Shown: one piece after another, positions 1 to 8,576 of the stretch | Position numbering within the stretch: position 1 is the stretch's first letter | How the letters are laid out: every line of letters starts with the position of its first letter | Source: Paracoccus sp. MKU1 | GTDB lineage: Bacteria > Pseudomonadota > Alphaproteobacteria > Rhodobacterales > Rhodobacteraceae | NCBI RefSeq assembly: GCF_001447385.1 | Contig: NZ_LLWQ01000209.1 | Span: forward strand, 1-64,000 | DNA: 64,000 bases | Direction: 5' to 3' | Position numbers and translations under genes: made by a program | The notes under the pieces: model-generated | The model's input: only the letters and a program-made list of their open reading frames with translations | What the model was told of the DNA's origin: nothing | Database searches by the model: none

Positions 1-194
1 CGATAGTCCTTCCGCCAGCGCGTCAGCAACGCGCGAGAGATATCGTGACGCCGCGCCGTCAGCGCCACGCTGCGCGGGCGCGACAGGCTTTCCTCGACGA
101 TACGGATCTTCTCGGCAGCCGACCAGCGACGCCGCCGACCACTATCGGTCACCGAGAGAACCTCGACTTGGGAACTGAAGCTATGGGTGTCCAT
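1..194 (-). CDS. IS66-family transposase accessory protein (OrfA/TnpA), 5' part
   Basis: The 64 visible residues begin MDTHSFSSQVEVLS and continue with RRRRWSAAEKIRIVEESL and ISRALLTRWRKDY. This is the helix-turn-helix head typical of the small TnpA protein of IS66 elements, which is needed with TnpB and TnpC for transposition. The ATG at 194 follows the purine-rich stretch GTAGGAGGCTGAAGCT. The gene is cut by the left window edge, so it is not known whether the element is complete or active. It lies just inside the IS tip at 255. The next chromosomal gene, at 314-1429, reads towards the element's end. Confidence 0.8.
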   Translation of the reverse strand, partial: MDTHSFSSQVEVLSVTDSGRRRRWSAAEKIRIVEESLSRPRSVALTARRHDISRALLTRWRKDY

Positions 195-255
195 AGCTTC
201 AGCCTCCTACATCCATCCCACCTTCAGCGTCAGACGGTCCTCACCGGGAGCTTAC
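1..255 (-). mobile_element. IS66-family insertion sequence, one end (runs off window)
   Basis: This is the terminal part of an IS66-type element, and the rest lies left of the window. The tip on the minus strand reads GTAAGCTCCCGGTGAGGACC (plus positions 236-255), which has the GTAAGC start and the form of IS66 terminal inverted repeats. An OrfA-type transposase gene starts about 60 bases inside it. IS66 elements normally make 8-bp target duplications. Here the flank would be positions 256-263, but the other end is not visible, so this cannot be tested. Confidence 0.75.
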
Positions 256-313
256 GTTTCGGGAGAGCAAGAGCTTCCAGAACCGCGCCATCGGCGATCA
301 TCCCGGCATCCGC

Positions 314-1429
314 TCAGTTTCCGATGATGCGGATCGGCATGCCTGCCATAAGCTGCGCAAGCTCAGGCGTGTTGCTTTCGTCGAAGCCGCCGACAGAGTT
401 GAGCCCGGCGCCGATGAGACGGACGACCTCGGGCGAGCCGGCGAACTTCGAATGGCTGCCTGAGCTTGAATCGTGGATCTCGGAAAGGTCGATAACGGTC
501 ACCCCGAGCTGTTCCAGTTCCGCCGCGTCGGCGGCGCCGACGCGTGGAACGCCGCCCGCGATCCGGCGCGATATGCGCAGCGCGCTGTCGTCCCTGGAAA
601 CCAGGAGATACATCTTCCTGCGTATTTCCGGGGGCAGCAGCGCGAGCTGAGTCCGAAAAAGATCTAGGTCGATATCGGGCGAGGCCAGCATGATGTGGTT
701 GATGGTCTTGCGGCGGCCCAGCCGGCCGGCCTGCTGGGCGTCGATCAACCCCTCCATTGTAAGAAGCGTTCCCATCGAATGGGCAAGGATGTCGGCGCTC
801 TCCGCATTCGTCCGGACGAGAATGTCGGAGACTTCCTTTACCTTGAAGCGCGCGACCAACGCGCTATTGAGGTCGTAGACATAGCGTGGCGTTCTGGCCG
901 CAGAGGCCCATGTGAACAGCACCGGGACGCCCTCGAATCCGGTGTCCTCGACGAACTGCGCCAGCCGGAGCAGCGCATCGCTCGTGGTGTTGTTGTAGCC
1001 ATGGACAAAGAGAAGCAGCTTGCGCTCGCCCGCCGGACGGGTCGCAAGCTCGCGGTTGATCTCGGCGATGAAGGAAGCATCGGTGCGATAGATCAACGGA
1101 TCGACAACCGCGAATTCGCGCCGCGGATCGGGCGGCAAGCGCCATGGTCGTTCAACCTGTCCAGGGGCATGGTTCGGTGGAATGGTCACGTCAACCGAGG
1201 CGAGGCCAAGCTCAGGCGCACGACCGGACGAGTAGAAGGCGCCCACCACCTCGGATGCCTCGCGCGTCGTGGTGATGAAGATGCGGTGCCGGCTGAGATC
1301 GGCCACGGATTCGACTGGAATCGCCGGGTTTTCGATACCGACGAGCTCCGGCGGGCGGCTGCACCCAACCAGCGTCAAAGCAAGGAAAGTGACAACCAAG
1401 GGCAACGAACGCAAGCGACCGTGGGTCAT
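314..1429 (-). CDS. Alpha/beta-hydrolase lipoprotein (DUF900-type esterase)
   Basis: This protein of about 371 residues starts with a lipoprotein signal: a hydrophobic stretch ending LTLVGC, with Cys23 as the likely lipidated residue. It is therefore probably membrane-anchored on the periplasmic side. The body carries the hydrolase landmarks FVHGYNNT near residue 140 (oxyanion strand/turn) and AHSMGT near 217 (nucleophile-elbow serine). This matches DUF900, a family of serine hydrolases of mostly unknown substrate. The ATG at 1429 is preferred over the GTG at 1432 because GGAGG lies six bases before it. The gene stands alone between two mobile-element remnants. No substrate can be assigned. 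Confidence 0.8.
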   Translation of the reverse strand: MTHGRLRSLPLVVTFLALTLVGCSRPPELVGIENPAIPVESVADLSRHRIFITTTREASEVVGAFYSSGRAPELGLASVDVTIPPNHAPGQVERPWRLPPDPRREFAVVDPLIYRTDASFIAEINRELATRPAGERKLLLFVHGYNNTTSDALLRLAQFVEDTGFEGVPVLFTWASAARTPRYVYDLNSALVARFKVKEVSDILVRTNAESADILAHSMGTLLTMEGLIDAQQAGRLGRRKTINHIMLASPDIDLDLFRTQLALLPPEIRRKMYLLVSRDDSALRISRRIAGGVPRVGAADAAELEQLGVTVIDLSEIHDSSSGSHSKFAGSPEVVRLIGAGLNSVGGFDESNTPELAQLMAGMPIRIIGN

Positions 1430-1432
1430 CAC

Positions 1433-1803
1433 ATGCCTCCGGAGCAGTTTGGTTGTCGGGCCGCTGGGCCCAGTTGCTGTGACGCGAAATGTAACATGCG
1501 GGTGGATCGATGTATAGGATGAGCTGCGAGCTCGCGTTATAGCTAAACGATTTTAGTTGACTACGTTTTTTGTGAATTGCTCCGGGTTTGCCGGAGGCTC
1601 ACTGTGTGGATGCCCCGGTTGATGCAGTTGCCTTTTTCGCCGTGGCGCATGTGATCCGGTGCGGATCATGTGTCAGGCCTGTTCATGCGGCGCCATGGTT
1701 GCCGCCGGCCGTCATGGAGATACGCGGAGCAGGCGCAGATCGACTCGACGAGCTTTGCGTTCCGGGAGCCTCGGTGCTTTCCTGATCCCGCAGCGTCAGA
1801 TCG
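1433..1803. other. Intergenic stretch without recognisable genes
   Basis: No plausible coding region, RNA gene or repeat was recognised between the hydrolase start and the IS110 transposase remnant. Open frames on both strands here lack family signatures. It may contain the promoter of the hydrolase and the flank of the decayed IS110 element. Confidence 0.5.
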
Positions 1804-2040
1804 CTAGCCCATGCTGCTGCGAGGCCGGGATCCCGATAGTCCGAGCCAGGCAGCAAAGTCGCGACCGCGCTTGAAGGTGGTCTTAGATTGTGCGATCGCC
1901 TCCGCCGCCATGGCTGTGATCGGGCCAATTCCCGGCATCGTCTGCAAGCGGCGCGTTTCTTCGCCGCATGGGGCTTCATGTCGAAGCGTCTTTTCCAGGC
2001 CGGCCACTCTCGGAGAACAACTCGCTGAGGACAGGTTCTG
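1804..2040 (-). pseudogene. IS110-type transposase remnant (C-terminal Transposase_20 domain)
   Basis: On the minus strand a fragment reads RRLQTMPGIGPITAMAAEAI, then FKRGRDFAAWLGLS, and then a stop. PGIGPITA and GRDFAAWLGL are hallmarks of the C-terminal domain of IS110/IS1111 transposases. The N-terminal DEDD catalytic domain is absent, and the frame stops soon after the WLGL motif, so this is a truncated, inactive copy. It ends against the downstream glutathione transferase gene, which points to past IS activity at this locus. Confidence 0.75.
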
Positions 2041-2062
2041 GGTTCCGATTCCGGCATGTGCT

Positions 2063-2677
2063 TCAGGCCGCGGGCACCGACGCGGCCAGCGACGGGCGTG
2101 CCGAAACGCCGGCGAACCACTTGGCGAGCTTCGGATGGGTCGCGCGCCAGTCCTTTCCGGCAAAGCGAAAGTCTAGATAGCCGAGGGCGCAGGCAGCGGC
2201 GATGCTGCCGGCATGGAAGCCGTCCGAGATCGCATCGAACCAGCGACCTTCCAGGTCATCAAGGCCGGAATCGACCTTTTCCATCTGCCCGCGCGACCAG
2301 TCGTCCCAGCGTTTCTCCTCGGGCCGCAGCACATTTTCGTAACGGTGCAGCAATGCCGCCTCCAATATCGCGTCGCCAAGCGCCTCGAGCGTCAGAATGG
2401 TGAACCGCCGCGCGTCCTGCGGATACAGCGTTTCCCCCACCGTGCCCTTGGAATCGACATAGGCGCAGATCACGCGGCTGTCGAAGACCGGGGTGTCGTC
2501 CTCGAGCAGCAGGCAGGGCACCTTGCCGGTCGCGTTGTGGCGCACGATTTCGGGGTCGCGCTTGACCGGCCAGGCCGCCGAGGGCAGTTTCTCGATCTCG
2601 ACACCGCGCTCATGAGCGACGACCATCACCTTGCGCACGAAGGGCGAGGCGGGTGAGAAGAAGAGGCGGATGGTCAT
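2063..2677 (-). CDS. Glutathione S-transferase family protein
   Basis: This 204-residue protein has the usual cytosolic GST length. It has an N-terminal thioredoxin-like domain (MTIRLFFSPASPFVRKVM, then KVPCLLLEDDTPVFDSRVI with the conserved cis-Pro and the glutathione-contacting D-S pair) and an all-helical C-terminal half. It probably conjugates or isomerises electrophiles with glutathione in the cytoplasm. The start codon overlaps the stop of the upstream GntR gene by one base, so the two are translationally coupled. The physiological substrate is unknown. A maleylpyruvate-isomerase role for the gentisate enzymes 30 kb away is possible but unsupported: the gene is not in that regulon. Confidence 0.88.
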   Translation of the reverse strand: MTIRLFFSPASPFVRKVMVVAHERGVEIEKLPSAAWPVKRDPEIVRHNATGKVPCLLLEDDTPVFDSRVICAYVDSKGTVGETLYPQDARRFTILTLEALGDAILEAALLHRYENVLRPEEKRWDDWSRGQMEKVDSGLDDLEGRWFDAISDGFHAGSIAAACALGYLDFRFAGKDWRATHPKLAKWFAGVSARPSLAASVPAA

Positions 2678-3420
2678 CAGGGGTTCCTCCGATTGCGGTT
2701 GCCGTTTCGGCCTTTTGCGGGTTTGTCAAAGCTGGGCATGCGCAGGAAATCCTGCGGGTAGAGCTTCATCTGCTCGTGCAGATGTTCCAGGGCGAAGGTG
2801 ATGTGCTCGCGCATGAGGGCGGCCGCGCGCTCGCCCTGACCCTTGGACAGGGCAAGGGCGATGCGGTGATGGTCGTCATGGGATCGTTCGAGCACGCCAA
2901 AATCGCGCCACATGATCACGCGGTCCGATGCGGCGGGCACGTTGTGCAGGCTTTGCACGAATTCCATGATCCAGGCATTCCCGGAAAGCGTCATCACCGC
3001 CGTGTGGAAGTTCACGTTCATCCGGCGATAGTCGGCCAGGTTTTCAGGCAGCAGTTCGCCGGGGCTCAGCAGCCTGTCGCCCTCGGCGACCAGATCGGCC
3101 AGATGCCGGCTTGCCTCCTCCGTCATGTTGCCGGCTGCCAGGCGGCAGGCCAGCGCCTCGAGCTCCGCGCGCACCTCGAAGGCGCCGGACACTTCGGCGA
3201 ACGAGAACTCGCGCACGTAAAAGCCGCGACTGCTTGCGTATGAGACAAGGCCCTTTTGCGCCAGCGCCGTCAGTGCCGCGCGCAGGGGCGTGCGCGAGAT
3301 GCCCAGCATTTCCGCCAGTCGATCCTGGTGCAGCTTGTCGCCCGGCAGAAGCTCGCCGCTGAGAATTGCCTCGCGCAGTTTCTGCGTCGCCACTTCGGTG
3401 CTGGTATGTGCTTGGGTCAA
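2677..3420 (-). CDS. GntR-family transcriptional regulator (FCD domain)
   Basis: This 247-residue regulator has an N-terminal winged helix-turn-helix (residues ~10-75; GDKLHQDRLAEMLGISRTPL is the DNA-reading part) and an all-helical FCD ligand-binding domain with metal-type ligands (NVNFHTAVMT near 135 and DDHHRIALAL near 185). The first codon appears to be TTG at 3420, closely preceded by GGGGGA. No ATG fits better. The gene forms an operon with the GST and is divergent from the SDR/TRAP operon at 3526. It probably controls both through the palindrome at 3478-3491. The effector is likely the organic acid handled by the TRAP/SDR locus (inference). Confidence 0.88.
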   Translation of the reverse strand: MTQAHTSTEVATQKLREAILSGELLPGDKLHQDRLAEMLGISRTPLRAALTALAQKGLVSYASSRGFYVREFSFAEVSGAFEVRAELEALACRLAAGNMTEEASRHLADLVAEGDRLLSPGELLPENLADYRRMNVNFHTAVMTLSGNAWIMEFVQSLHNVPAASDRVIMWRDFGVLERSHDDHHRIALALSKGQGERAAALMREHITFALEHLHEQMKLYPQDFLRMPSFDKPAKGRNGNRNRRNP

Positions 3421-3477
3421 GGGTCCCCCGGTCGGGCAGAGATAAAATGTACCTCATGCAGATTCTCTTTGGAATAT

Positions 3478-3491
3478 ACGCATAAATGCGT
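3478..3491. promoter_or_regulatory. Candidate operator for the divergent GntR regulator
   Basis: The inverted repeat ACGCAT-AA-ATGCGT lies in the 105-bp region between the GntR gene (leftward) and the SDR/TRAP operon (rightward). GntR/FCD regulators commonly bind such short palindromes between divergent units. No binding data exist, so the assignment rests on position and symmetry alone. Confidence 0.45.
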
Positions 3492-3525
3492 TCATTGCGT
3501 TTGCAACGAGTAGGGGCCTCAAGCC

Positions 3526-4284
3526 ATGTCTGGAATCGTGCTTGTCACCGGTGCCGCCGGTGGCATCGGGGAAGCTGTTTGCCATCGCCTTGCGCAGGAC
3601 GGCTTTGCAGTCCTTGCCGCGGATCTGTCGCAGGAGGCGGCAGGGCGGGTCGCAGCCGCCCTGCCGGGCCGGGGTCATCGCGCCATCGCGCTGGATGTCG
3701 CGAACGAAGCCGCGGTGATCGCCGCCTTCGCCGAGGCCGAGGCGCTGAACCAGCCCGTCGGCCATGTGGTCGCCGCCGCCGGCATTCTGCTGTTTGCCGC
3801 CAATGGCGACCGCCCGCCGATCACCGACATCCTGCTGGCCGATTGGGAGCGGACGCAGGCCGTCAATTCGACCGGCACCTTCCTTCTGCTGCGGGAATAC
3901 CTGCGCGGCGCGAATCGGCGGGCCATCGCCGGCGGGCGCTTCGTGGGCTTTGCCTCGGTCGCGGCCCAGCTGGGCGGCTATCGCTCCAGCTCGGCCTATA
4001 TCGCCTCGAAAGGGGCGGTGATGGCGCTGGTCAAGGCCGGCGCGCGCGAGGCGGCAAACCTGGGCATCACCGTGAACGCGGTGGCGCCGGGGCTGATCGA
4101 TGCGCCGATGCTGCGGCAGTCGCTGCCGCCGGAACGGGATGCGACCGTCGCGGCCAATATTCCGCTGAACCGCATCGGCACGCCACAGGACGTGGCGGGG
4201 GCGGTGTCGTTCCTGATGGGGCCGGATGCGGCATACATCACCGGCGCCGTCGTCGACGTGAACGGCGGCTATCGCATGCAATGA
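3526..4284 (+). CDS. Short-chain dehydrogenase/reductase
   Basis: This 252-residue classical SDR has the nucleotide-binding TGAAGGIG motif at residues ~8-15, a DVAN-type loop, the active-site serine in SVAAQ and the Y-x-x-x-K pair in YIASKGAV. It also has the C-terminal VNGGY ending typical of NAD(P)-dependent sugar or hydroxy-acid dehydrogenases. It probably oxidises a secondary alcohol of the substrate brought in by the TRAP genes just downstream. It is the first gene of the operon running into dctQ (17-bp gap). The catalytic residues are all present, unlike in the SDR at 56020. Confidence 0.88.
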   Translation: MSGIVLVTGAAGGIGEAVCHRLAQDGFAVLAADLSQEAAGRVAAALPGRGHRAIALDVANEAAVIAAFAEAEALNQPVGHVVAAAGILLFAANGDRPPITDILLADWERTQAVNSTGTFLLLREYLRGANRRAIAGGRFVGFASVAAQLGGYRSSSAYIASKGAVMALVKAGAREAANLGITVNAVAPGLIDAPMLRQSLPPERDATVAANIPLNRIGTPQDVAGAVSFLMGPDAAYITGAVVDVNGGYRMQ

Positions 4285-4300
4285 CGCCGGGGAGGACGTG

Positions 4301-4807
4301 ATGGTCAAGCTGACGGAAAAACTGACCCATCTTCTGGGGTGGATAGCGGGGGTGACGGTCCTGCTGATGATGTTCCACGTCATGATCGACGTGATCGGCA
4401 AATATGCCTTCAATGCGCCCCTGCCGGGCACGGCCGAGGTGGTGGCGGCCTATTACATGATCGCCTGCGTCTTCCTGCCGCTGGCCTGGGTCGAGGCCGC
4501 GGGCGGATCGATCGTCGTCGAGGTCGTCTATGAAAAGGTCCCGCCCCGCGCCCAGGCCGTCATGCTCAGGATCGCCGATATGGTCTCGGCCGTCTACTAC
4601 GCGATCCTTGCCTGGTTCTCCTGGGGCGTGGCCATGCATGCCTGGCGCATCAACGAAACGGTGGACGGCATCTGGCGGATCGTCACCTGGCCGGCCAAAT
4701 TCCTGCTGCCCTTCGGTTTTTTCCTTGCGGTGGTCGTGATCCTGCTGCGGCTGGTCCTGGGGGACCGGGGCCGCATCCGCACCGCAGCCCATGCTCTGGA
4801 TATCTGA
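4301..4807 (+). CDS. TRAP transporter small permease (DctQ family)
   Basis: This inner-membrane protein of 168 residues has four predicted membrane segments (~17-40, 50-70, 93-115 and 130-155), as expected for the DctQ subunit of tripartite ATP-independent periplasmic transporters. GGGGAGGA precedes the ATG at 4301. It lies in an operon with the SDR upstream and the large permease downstream. No periplasmic binding protein (DctP) gene is present, and the partner large subunit is truncated. The transporter encoded here is therefore unlikely to work unless subunits are supplied elsewhere. Confidence 0.85.
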   Translation: MVKLTEKLTHLLGWIAGVTVLLMMFHVMIDVIGKYAFNAPLPGTAEVVAAYYMIACVFLPLAWVEAAGGSIVVEVVYEKVPPRAQAVMLRIADMVSAVYYAILAWFSWGVAMHAWRINETVDGIWRIVTWPAKFLLPFGFFLAVVVILLRLVLGDRGRIRTAAHALDI

Positions 4808-4816
4808 GGTCGCCTC

Positions 4817-5481
4817 ATGGAACGTCTTGAAATCGGCTTTGCCGGCGTTGCCGCCATTCTGCTTCTGATCGGCGTCCGCGTGCCCATCGGGGTGGCCATG
4901 GGGTCGACCGCCTTCTTCGGCATCTGGGCGATGATGGGGCTGAAGCCCGCCATCGGTATCACCAAGGCCATCCCGTTCAACCTGATCGGGGACTGGAACC
5001 TGTCGGCGATCCCCATGTTCCTGTTCATGGGTTTCGTCGCGGTCGAGGCCAGGCTGACGCGCGGCCTGTTCGGCGCGGCCCGCATCTTCCTGGCGCGCAT
5101 CCCCGGCGGGCTTGCCTCTTCGACCGTCTTCGCATCGGCGCTGTTCGGCGCAGCGAGCGGGTCGAGCGTCGCGACCTCGGCCGCCTTTTCGCGCATCGCC
5201 GTGCCCGAGATGCTGGACAGCAAATACAATCCCGGCCTTGCGACGGGCTCCGTCGCGGCCTCGGGCACGCTGGCCGCGCTGATCCCGCCCTCGGTGCTGA
5301 TGATCGTCTACTGCCTGCTGGTCGACACCTCGATCAACACGCTGTTCATGGCCGGTGTGATCCCCGGCATCCTGACGGCGACGGCCTTCATCCTGATGAT
5401 CACCACGCGCTGCATGCTGAATCCGGGGCTTGCCCCCCGCTATGTCGACCACACCACCCGCACCGAAAAGATCGCCTTGCT
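4817..5481 (+). pseudogene. TRAP large permease (DctM), truncated after about 222 residues
   Basis: The reading frame from the ATG at 4817 matches the first half of a DctM subunit, whose usual length is about 425-430 residues. Visible features are the ILLLIGVRVPIGVAMG start, SGSSVATSAAFS, ASGTLAALIPPS and VDTSINTLFMAGVIPGIL. After TEKIALL the similarity stops. Beyond about 5481 the frame continues for some 35 unrelated residues to a stop at 5587, while a different transporter begins in another frame. The second half of DctM is missing, which points to a deletion/recombination joint. Dicarboxylate-type or sugar-acid uptake was probably the original role with DctQ. Confidence 0.8.
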
Positions 5482-6720
5482 GCCTCGGGGCGGGCGGCGC
5501 TGCTGCTGCCGGTCTTTGCCGCCATCGCGGCGGCCTTGCCCGATCCGCGCCTGCGCCGCCGGCTGGCCTTGCTGTTCCCGACGGTGATCCTGCTGTCGGC
5601 CGGGGCCTCGCTGATCGGGGCGGGGGCGCATCTCTTGGCGGCGCAGGCGGTCCGGGGCGCGACCGGCATCCATCTTGGTTATGTGGAATGGGCGATGCTC
5701 GGCCTGCCAGTTTCGCTGTTGGCCAGCCTTGCCGGCGCGGGCCTGATCCTGTGGCTGTTCGTCCCGCGCGAGGCGCTGCTGGCGCCGTTGCCCCGCATCG
5801 CTACGCCCGCCCCGGACGCCGCCACCCGCGCCCGCCAGCGCCGCATCGGGCTGGTGCGGGCGCTGGTCGTGAGCCTGTGGCTGACGGCCGGGCTGCACGG
5901 GATCGGCATGGCGCTGGTCGCGCTGATCGGGGCGCTGGCGCTGCTGACCCCACTCTTTACCATCCGCAAGCCCAAGGAGATCTTCCGCGCCGTCGATACC
6001 GAGCTTCTGCTCTACATGACCGCGACCGTGCTGATGGCCGAGGCGATGGTCGCGACCGGGGCCGACCGCTGGCTGGCGGAACAGGCGCTGGCGGCCTTGC
6101 CGCCCGGCCTGTCGGGCAGCCTGCCCACCGTGGTGGTGCTGCTGTCGGCGGTGGCGGTGCTGGCGCATCTGGCGATCACCTCGCGCTCGGCCCGCGCGGC
6201 GGTGCTGATCCCGGCGGTGGCCCTGCCGCTGGCGGCGATGGGGCACGACCCGGCGCTGATGGTCATGGTCGCGGTGATGGGCACGGGCTTTTGCCAAAGC
6301 ATGATGGCCTCGGCCAAGCCGGTGGCGATCTTCGGCCAGGCCGAGGAAGCGGGCTTCTGCCAGCGCAACCTGATCCGGCTGGCACTGCCACTGGCGCCGG
6401 TCGTGACGGTGCTGCTGATCGGCTTTGCCCTGCTGGTCTGGCCCGCGCAATTGGCGCGGATGCGGGACGATGTGCAACCGGCGCCCGTTCCGACCCTCCC
6501 GGCCATGTCCGCCGCCATGCTGGTCGCGCCCGCCGTGGCCTTGCCGCCCCCTGCCGTCCCGATGATCGAGGCAGCGCGGCCCTTGCCCCGCCCCCAGCGG
6601 CTGGCCCAGGCCGTCCCGCAAAAAACGTCGCCCCAGGCCGGCCAGCCGCGCCCCGAGCTCGGCTTGCGAGCGTTGAACCGCATCCTGAGGCCTGCGGGCA
6701 TCCGGCTCGTCATCCGGTGA
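5482..6720 (+). pseudogene. SLC13/DASS-type anion permease, N-terminally truncated
   Basis: From about 5482 the frame reads SGRAALLLPVFAAIAAALPD and stays open to 6720. It contains ILLSAGASLIGAG, YVEWAMLGLPVSLLAS, KEIFRAVDTELLLYM and AHLAITSRSARAAVLIP. These are landmarks of the SLC13 (divalent anion:Na+ symporter) superfamily, including the paired Ser/Thr hairpin regions. The first ~130 residues of such a permease and any credible start codon are absent. The fragment is fused, in a different frame, to the truncated DctM gene. A proline-rich tail of about 70 residues follows the last membrane segment. It is probably not expressed as a functional carrier. Confidence 0.7.
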
Positions 6721-6854
6721 TCCGCTGCAAATGCGATGAAAGGGCGGCTCGGGACCGCCGTTTTTCCACGCCGGGGCGGAATATTTCGCCCTTGCCGGGA
6801 ATAAGGCAGGGGGTGCGGGCGTAACCCCATCAGATAACCGGAAAGGATATGAAA

Positions 6855-8006
6855 ATGTCTCTCACCGTCCTGATCGCGCCTTCGGGCTTCAAGGAATCAA
6901 GGATGTGGCCGAGGCCATCGCGCGGGGCGTCCGTCGCGCCGCCCCCCATGCAACCATCCTGACCGCGCCGATGGTCGATGGCGGCGAGGGCCCGACCGAG
7001 GCGCTGGTTGCCGCGACCGGCGGTCGGTTGATGCAGGCCGAGGTGACCGGCCCGGTGGGCCAACCCGTGGACAGTTTCTGGGGGCTGATGGGCGGCGATG
7101 GGCCGCGCACCGCCGTGATCGAGATGGCCGCCGCTGCCGGGCTGTCGCTGGTGCTGCGCGACCGGCGCGACCCGACCCTGACCACCAGCCGCGGCGTGGG
7201 CGAGTTGATCCTGAAGGCGCTGGACCATGGCGTGGACCGCATCCTGATCGGCTGCGGCGATAGCGGCGTCAACGACGGCGGCGCGGGCATGGCGCGCGCT
7301 TGGTGCGCGGCTGCTGGACGGCGAGGGGCGCGAGTTGCCCGAGGGCGGCGGCGCGCTGGAGCAACTGGCGCAGATCGACGTCTCGGGGCTGGACCCGAGG
7401 CTGGCCGGGGTCGGGATCGACGCGGCGGTGAACTGGCACAACATGCTGCTGGGACCGCGCGGCGTGGCCCGCGTCTTCGGCCCGCAAAAGGGCGCGACCC
7501 CTGAGCAGGTCGAGCAACTCGACCGCGGTATGACCCGCTATGCAAAGGCGATCATGGCGGCCACGGGCCGGGACGTGGCGCCGATGCAGGGCGCTGGGGC
7601 CTCGGGCGGGCTTGGCGCCGGGCTGGTCGCCTTTGCCGGTGCGGTGCTGCATCCGCGTTTCCAGGTCATGCTGGATTACCTGGATTTCGACCGGCTGCTG
7701 GGCCGCGCCGACCTGGTCATTACCGCCGAGGGTGCGCTGGATGCGCAAAGCCCCTTCGGCAAGGCTCCCTGCGAGGTCGCCTGCCGCGCCGAGGCGATCG
7801 GCCTCCCGACCGTCGCGCTGGCAGGCATCATCGGCAGGGGCGCACGCCAGACCTATGAGCACGGGATCGGCGCCTATGCCTCGATCATGCGGCGGCCCTG
7901 CTCGCTGGAAAAGGCCATCGGCGAGGGTGCAAAACTGCTGCGCAACGCCGCTGAGAACACGATGCGGATGCTGCTGGTCGGCCAGCGGCTTGCCGCTCGC
8001 GTCTGA
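6855..8006 (+). pseudogene. Type 1 glycerate kinase, broken by two frameshifts
   Basis: Three frames together give a glycerate kinase (GlxK/GarK family, ATP + D-glycerate to phosphoglycerate). The first (6855-~6895) starts MSLTVLIAPSGFKES. The second (~6900-7298) has VAEAIARGV, APMVDGGEGPTEALVA and GCGDSGVNDGG. The third (~7300-8006) has LLDGEGRELPEGG, LLGPRGVARVFGPQKGA and ADLVITAEGALD. The first shift is a short deletion after GFKES, and the second is a missing base near 7299 in the stretch after GGAGMAR. GAAAGGAT lies before the start. The kinase would fit a sugar-acid pathway with the upstream TRAP/SDR genes. Sequencing errors could mimic such shifts, but two in one gene beside other wrecks favour real decay. 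Confidence 0.8.
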
Positions 8007-8100
8007 GCCACGACCTATGCCGCGACCGGAGGAGCCGGCAGCCGGGCTGCGGATCACGGTTCGATCATGCCGATCCAAACCAAAGTGACGGAGAGAAACC

Positions 8101-8387
8101 ATGGCCAGAATCCGTGGCAATGATGACGACAAGTGCCTGGTCGGCACCAAGTTCGCCGACCAGATCTGGGGCCGCTCGGGCGACGGCCTGCTCTTTGGCT
8201 GCGCGGGCAAACGATACGCTGGATGGCGGCGAGGGCAATGACCGCATCAACGCAGGCGAGGGCAACGATACCTTGAACGGCGGAGAAGGTGCCGACGTCT
8301 TCATGGGCGCGACCGGATCACGCCGACCGGCTGGTGATCGAGGGCACGCGCCTCGGCCAGCTTCGCAGCAACGATTTCGACTTGTAG
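8101..8387 (+). pseudogene. RTX (haemolysin-type Ca-binding repeat) protein remnant
   Basis: A short gene of about 95 codons starts at the ATG at 8101 after GGAGAG. Read across two frameshifts (near 8207 and 8315) it gives GNDDDKCLVGTKFADQIWG, then DTLDGGEGNDRINAGEGNDT and LNGGEGADVF, ending DRLVIEGTRLGQLRSNDFDL. GGxGxDxux nonapeptides bind calcium in secreted RTX proteins. Family members are usually hundreds of residues long with a type I secretion signal at the C-terminus, so this is either a mini-RTX gene or, more likely, a collapsed remnant. No secretion genes are nearby. Confidence 0.65.
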
Positions 8388-8403
8388 AAGCCGGAAGATC
8401 GCG

Positions 8404-8429
8404 GGGGCCGGCGTGGCAGCGCCGGCCCC
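8404..8429. terminator. Perfect 10-bp GC hairpin, probable terminator
   Basis: GGGGCCGGCG and CGCCGGCCCC are separated by a 6-base loop, just after the RTX remnant and before the convergent LysR gene end at 8577. There is no run of T, so termination strength is uncertain. The placement between convergent units fits a bidirectional terminator. Confidence 0.5.
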
Positions 8430-8576
8430 GGGCTGCAAAGCCACCGTTCCGACCGGGACGCCATTCGTCGCCTGGATCGTGATCGCCGCCTGTTGCGGCT
8501 GAAGCCCGCCGCCTCGCCGCAATTCATTCCGGGGTGCCGCGCCAGAGGCTTAATGCAACCGGCAGCAGGTCCTCGT

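Noticed and set aside
2063..2677. GST as the maleylpyruvate isomerase of the gentisate route
   Set aside because: It is 30 kb away, lacks the island operator and is coupled to a different GntR regulator. General GST function is all that can be supported.
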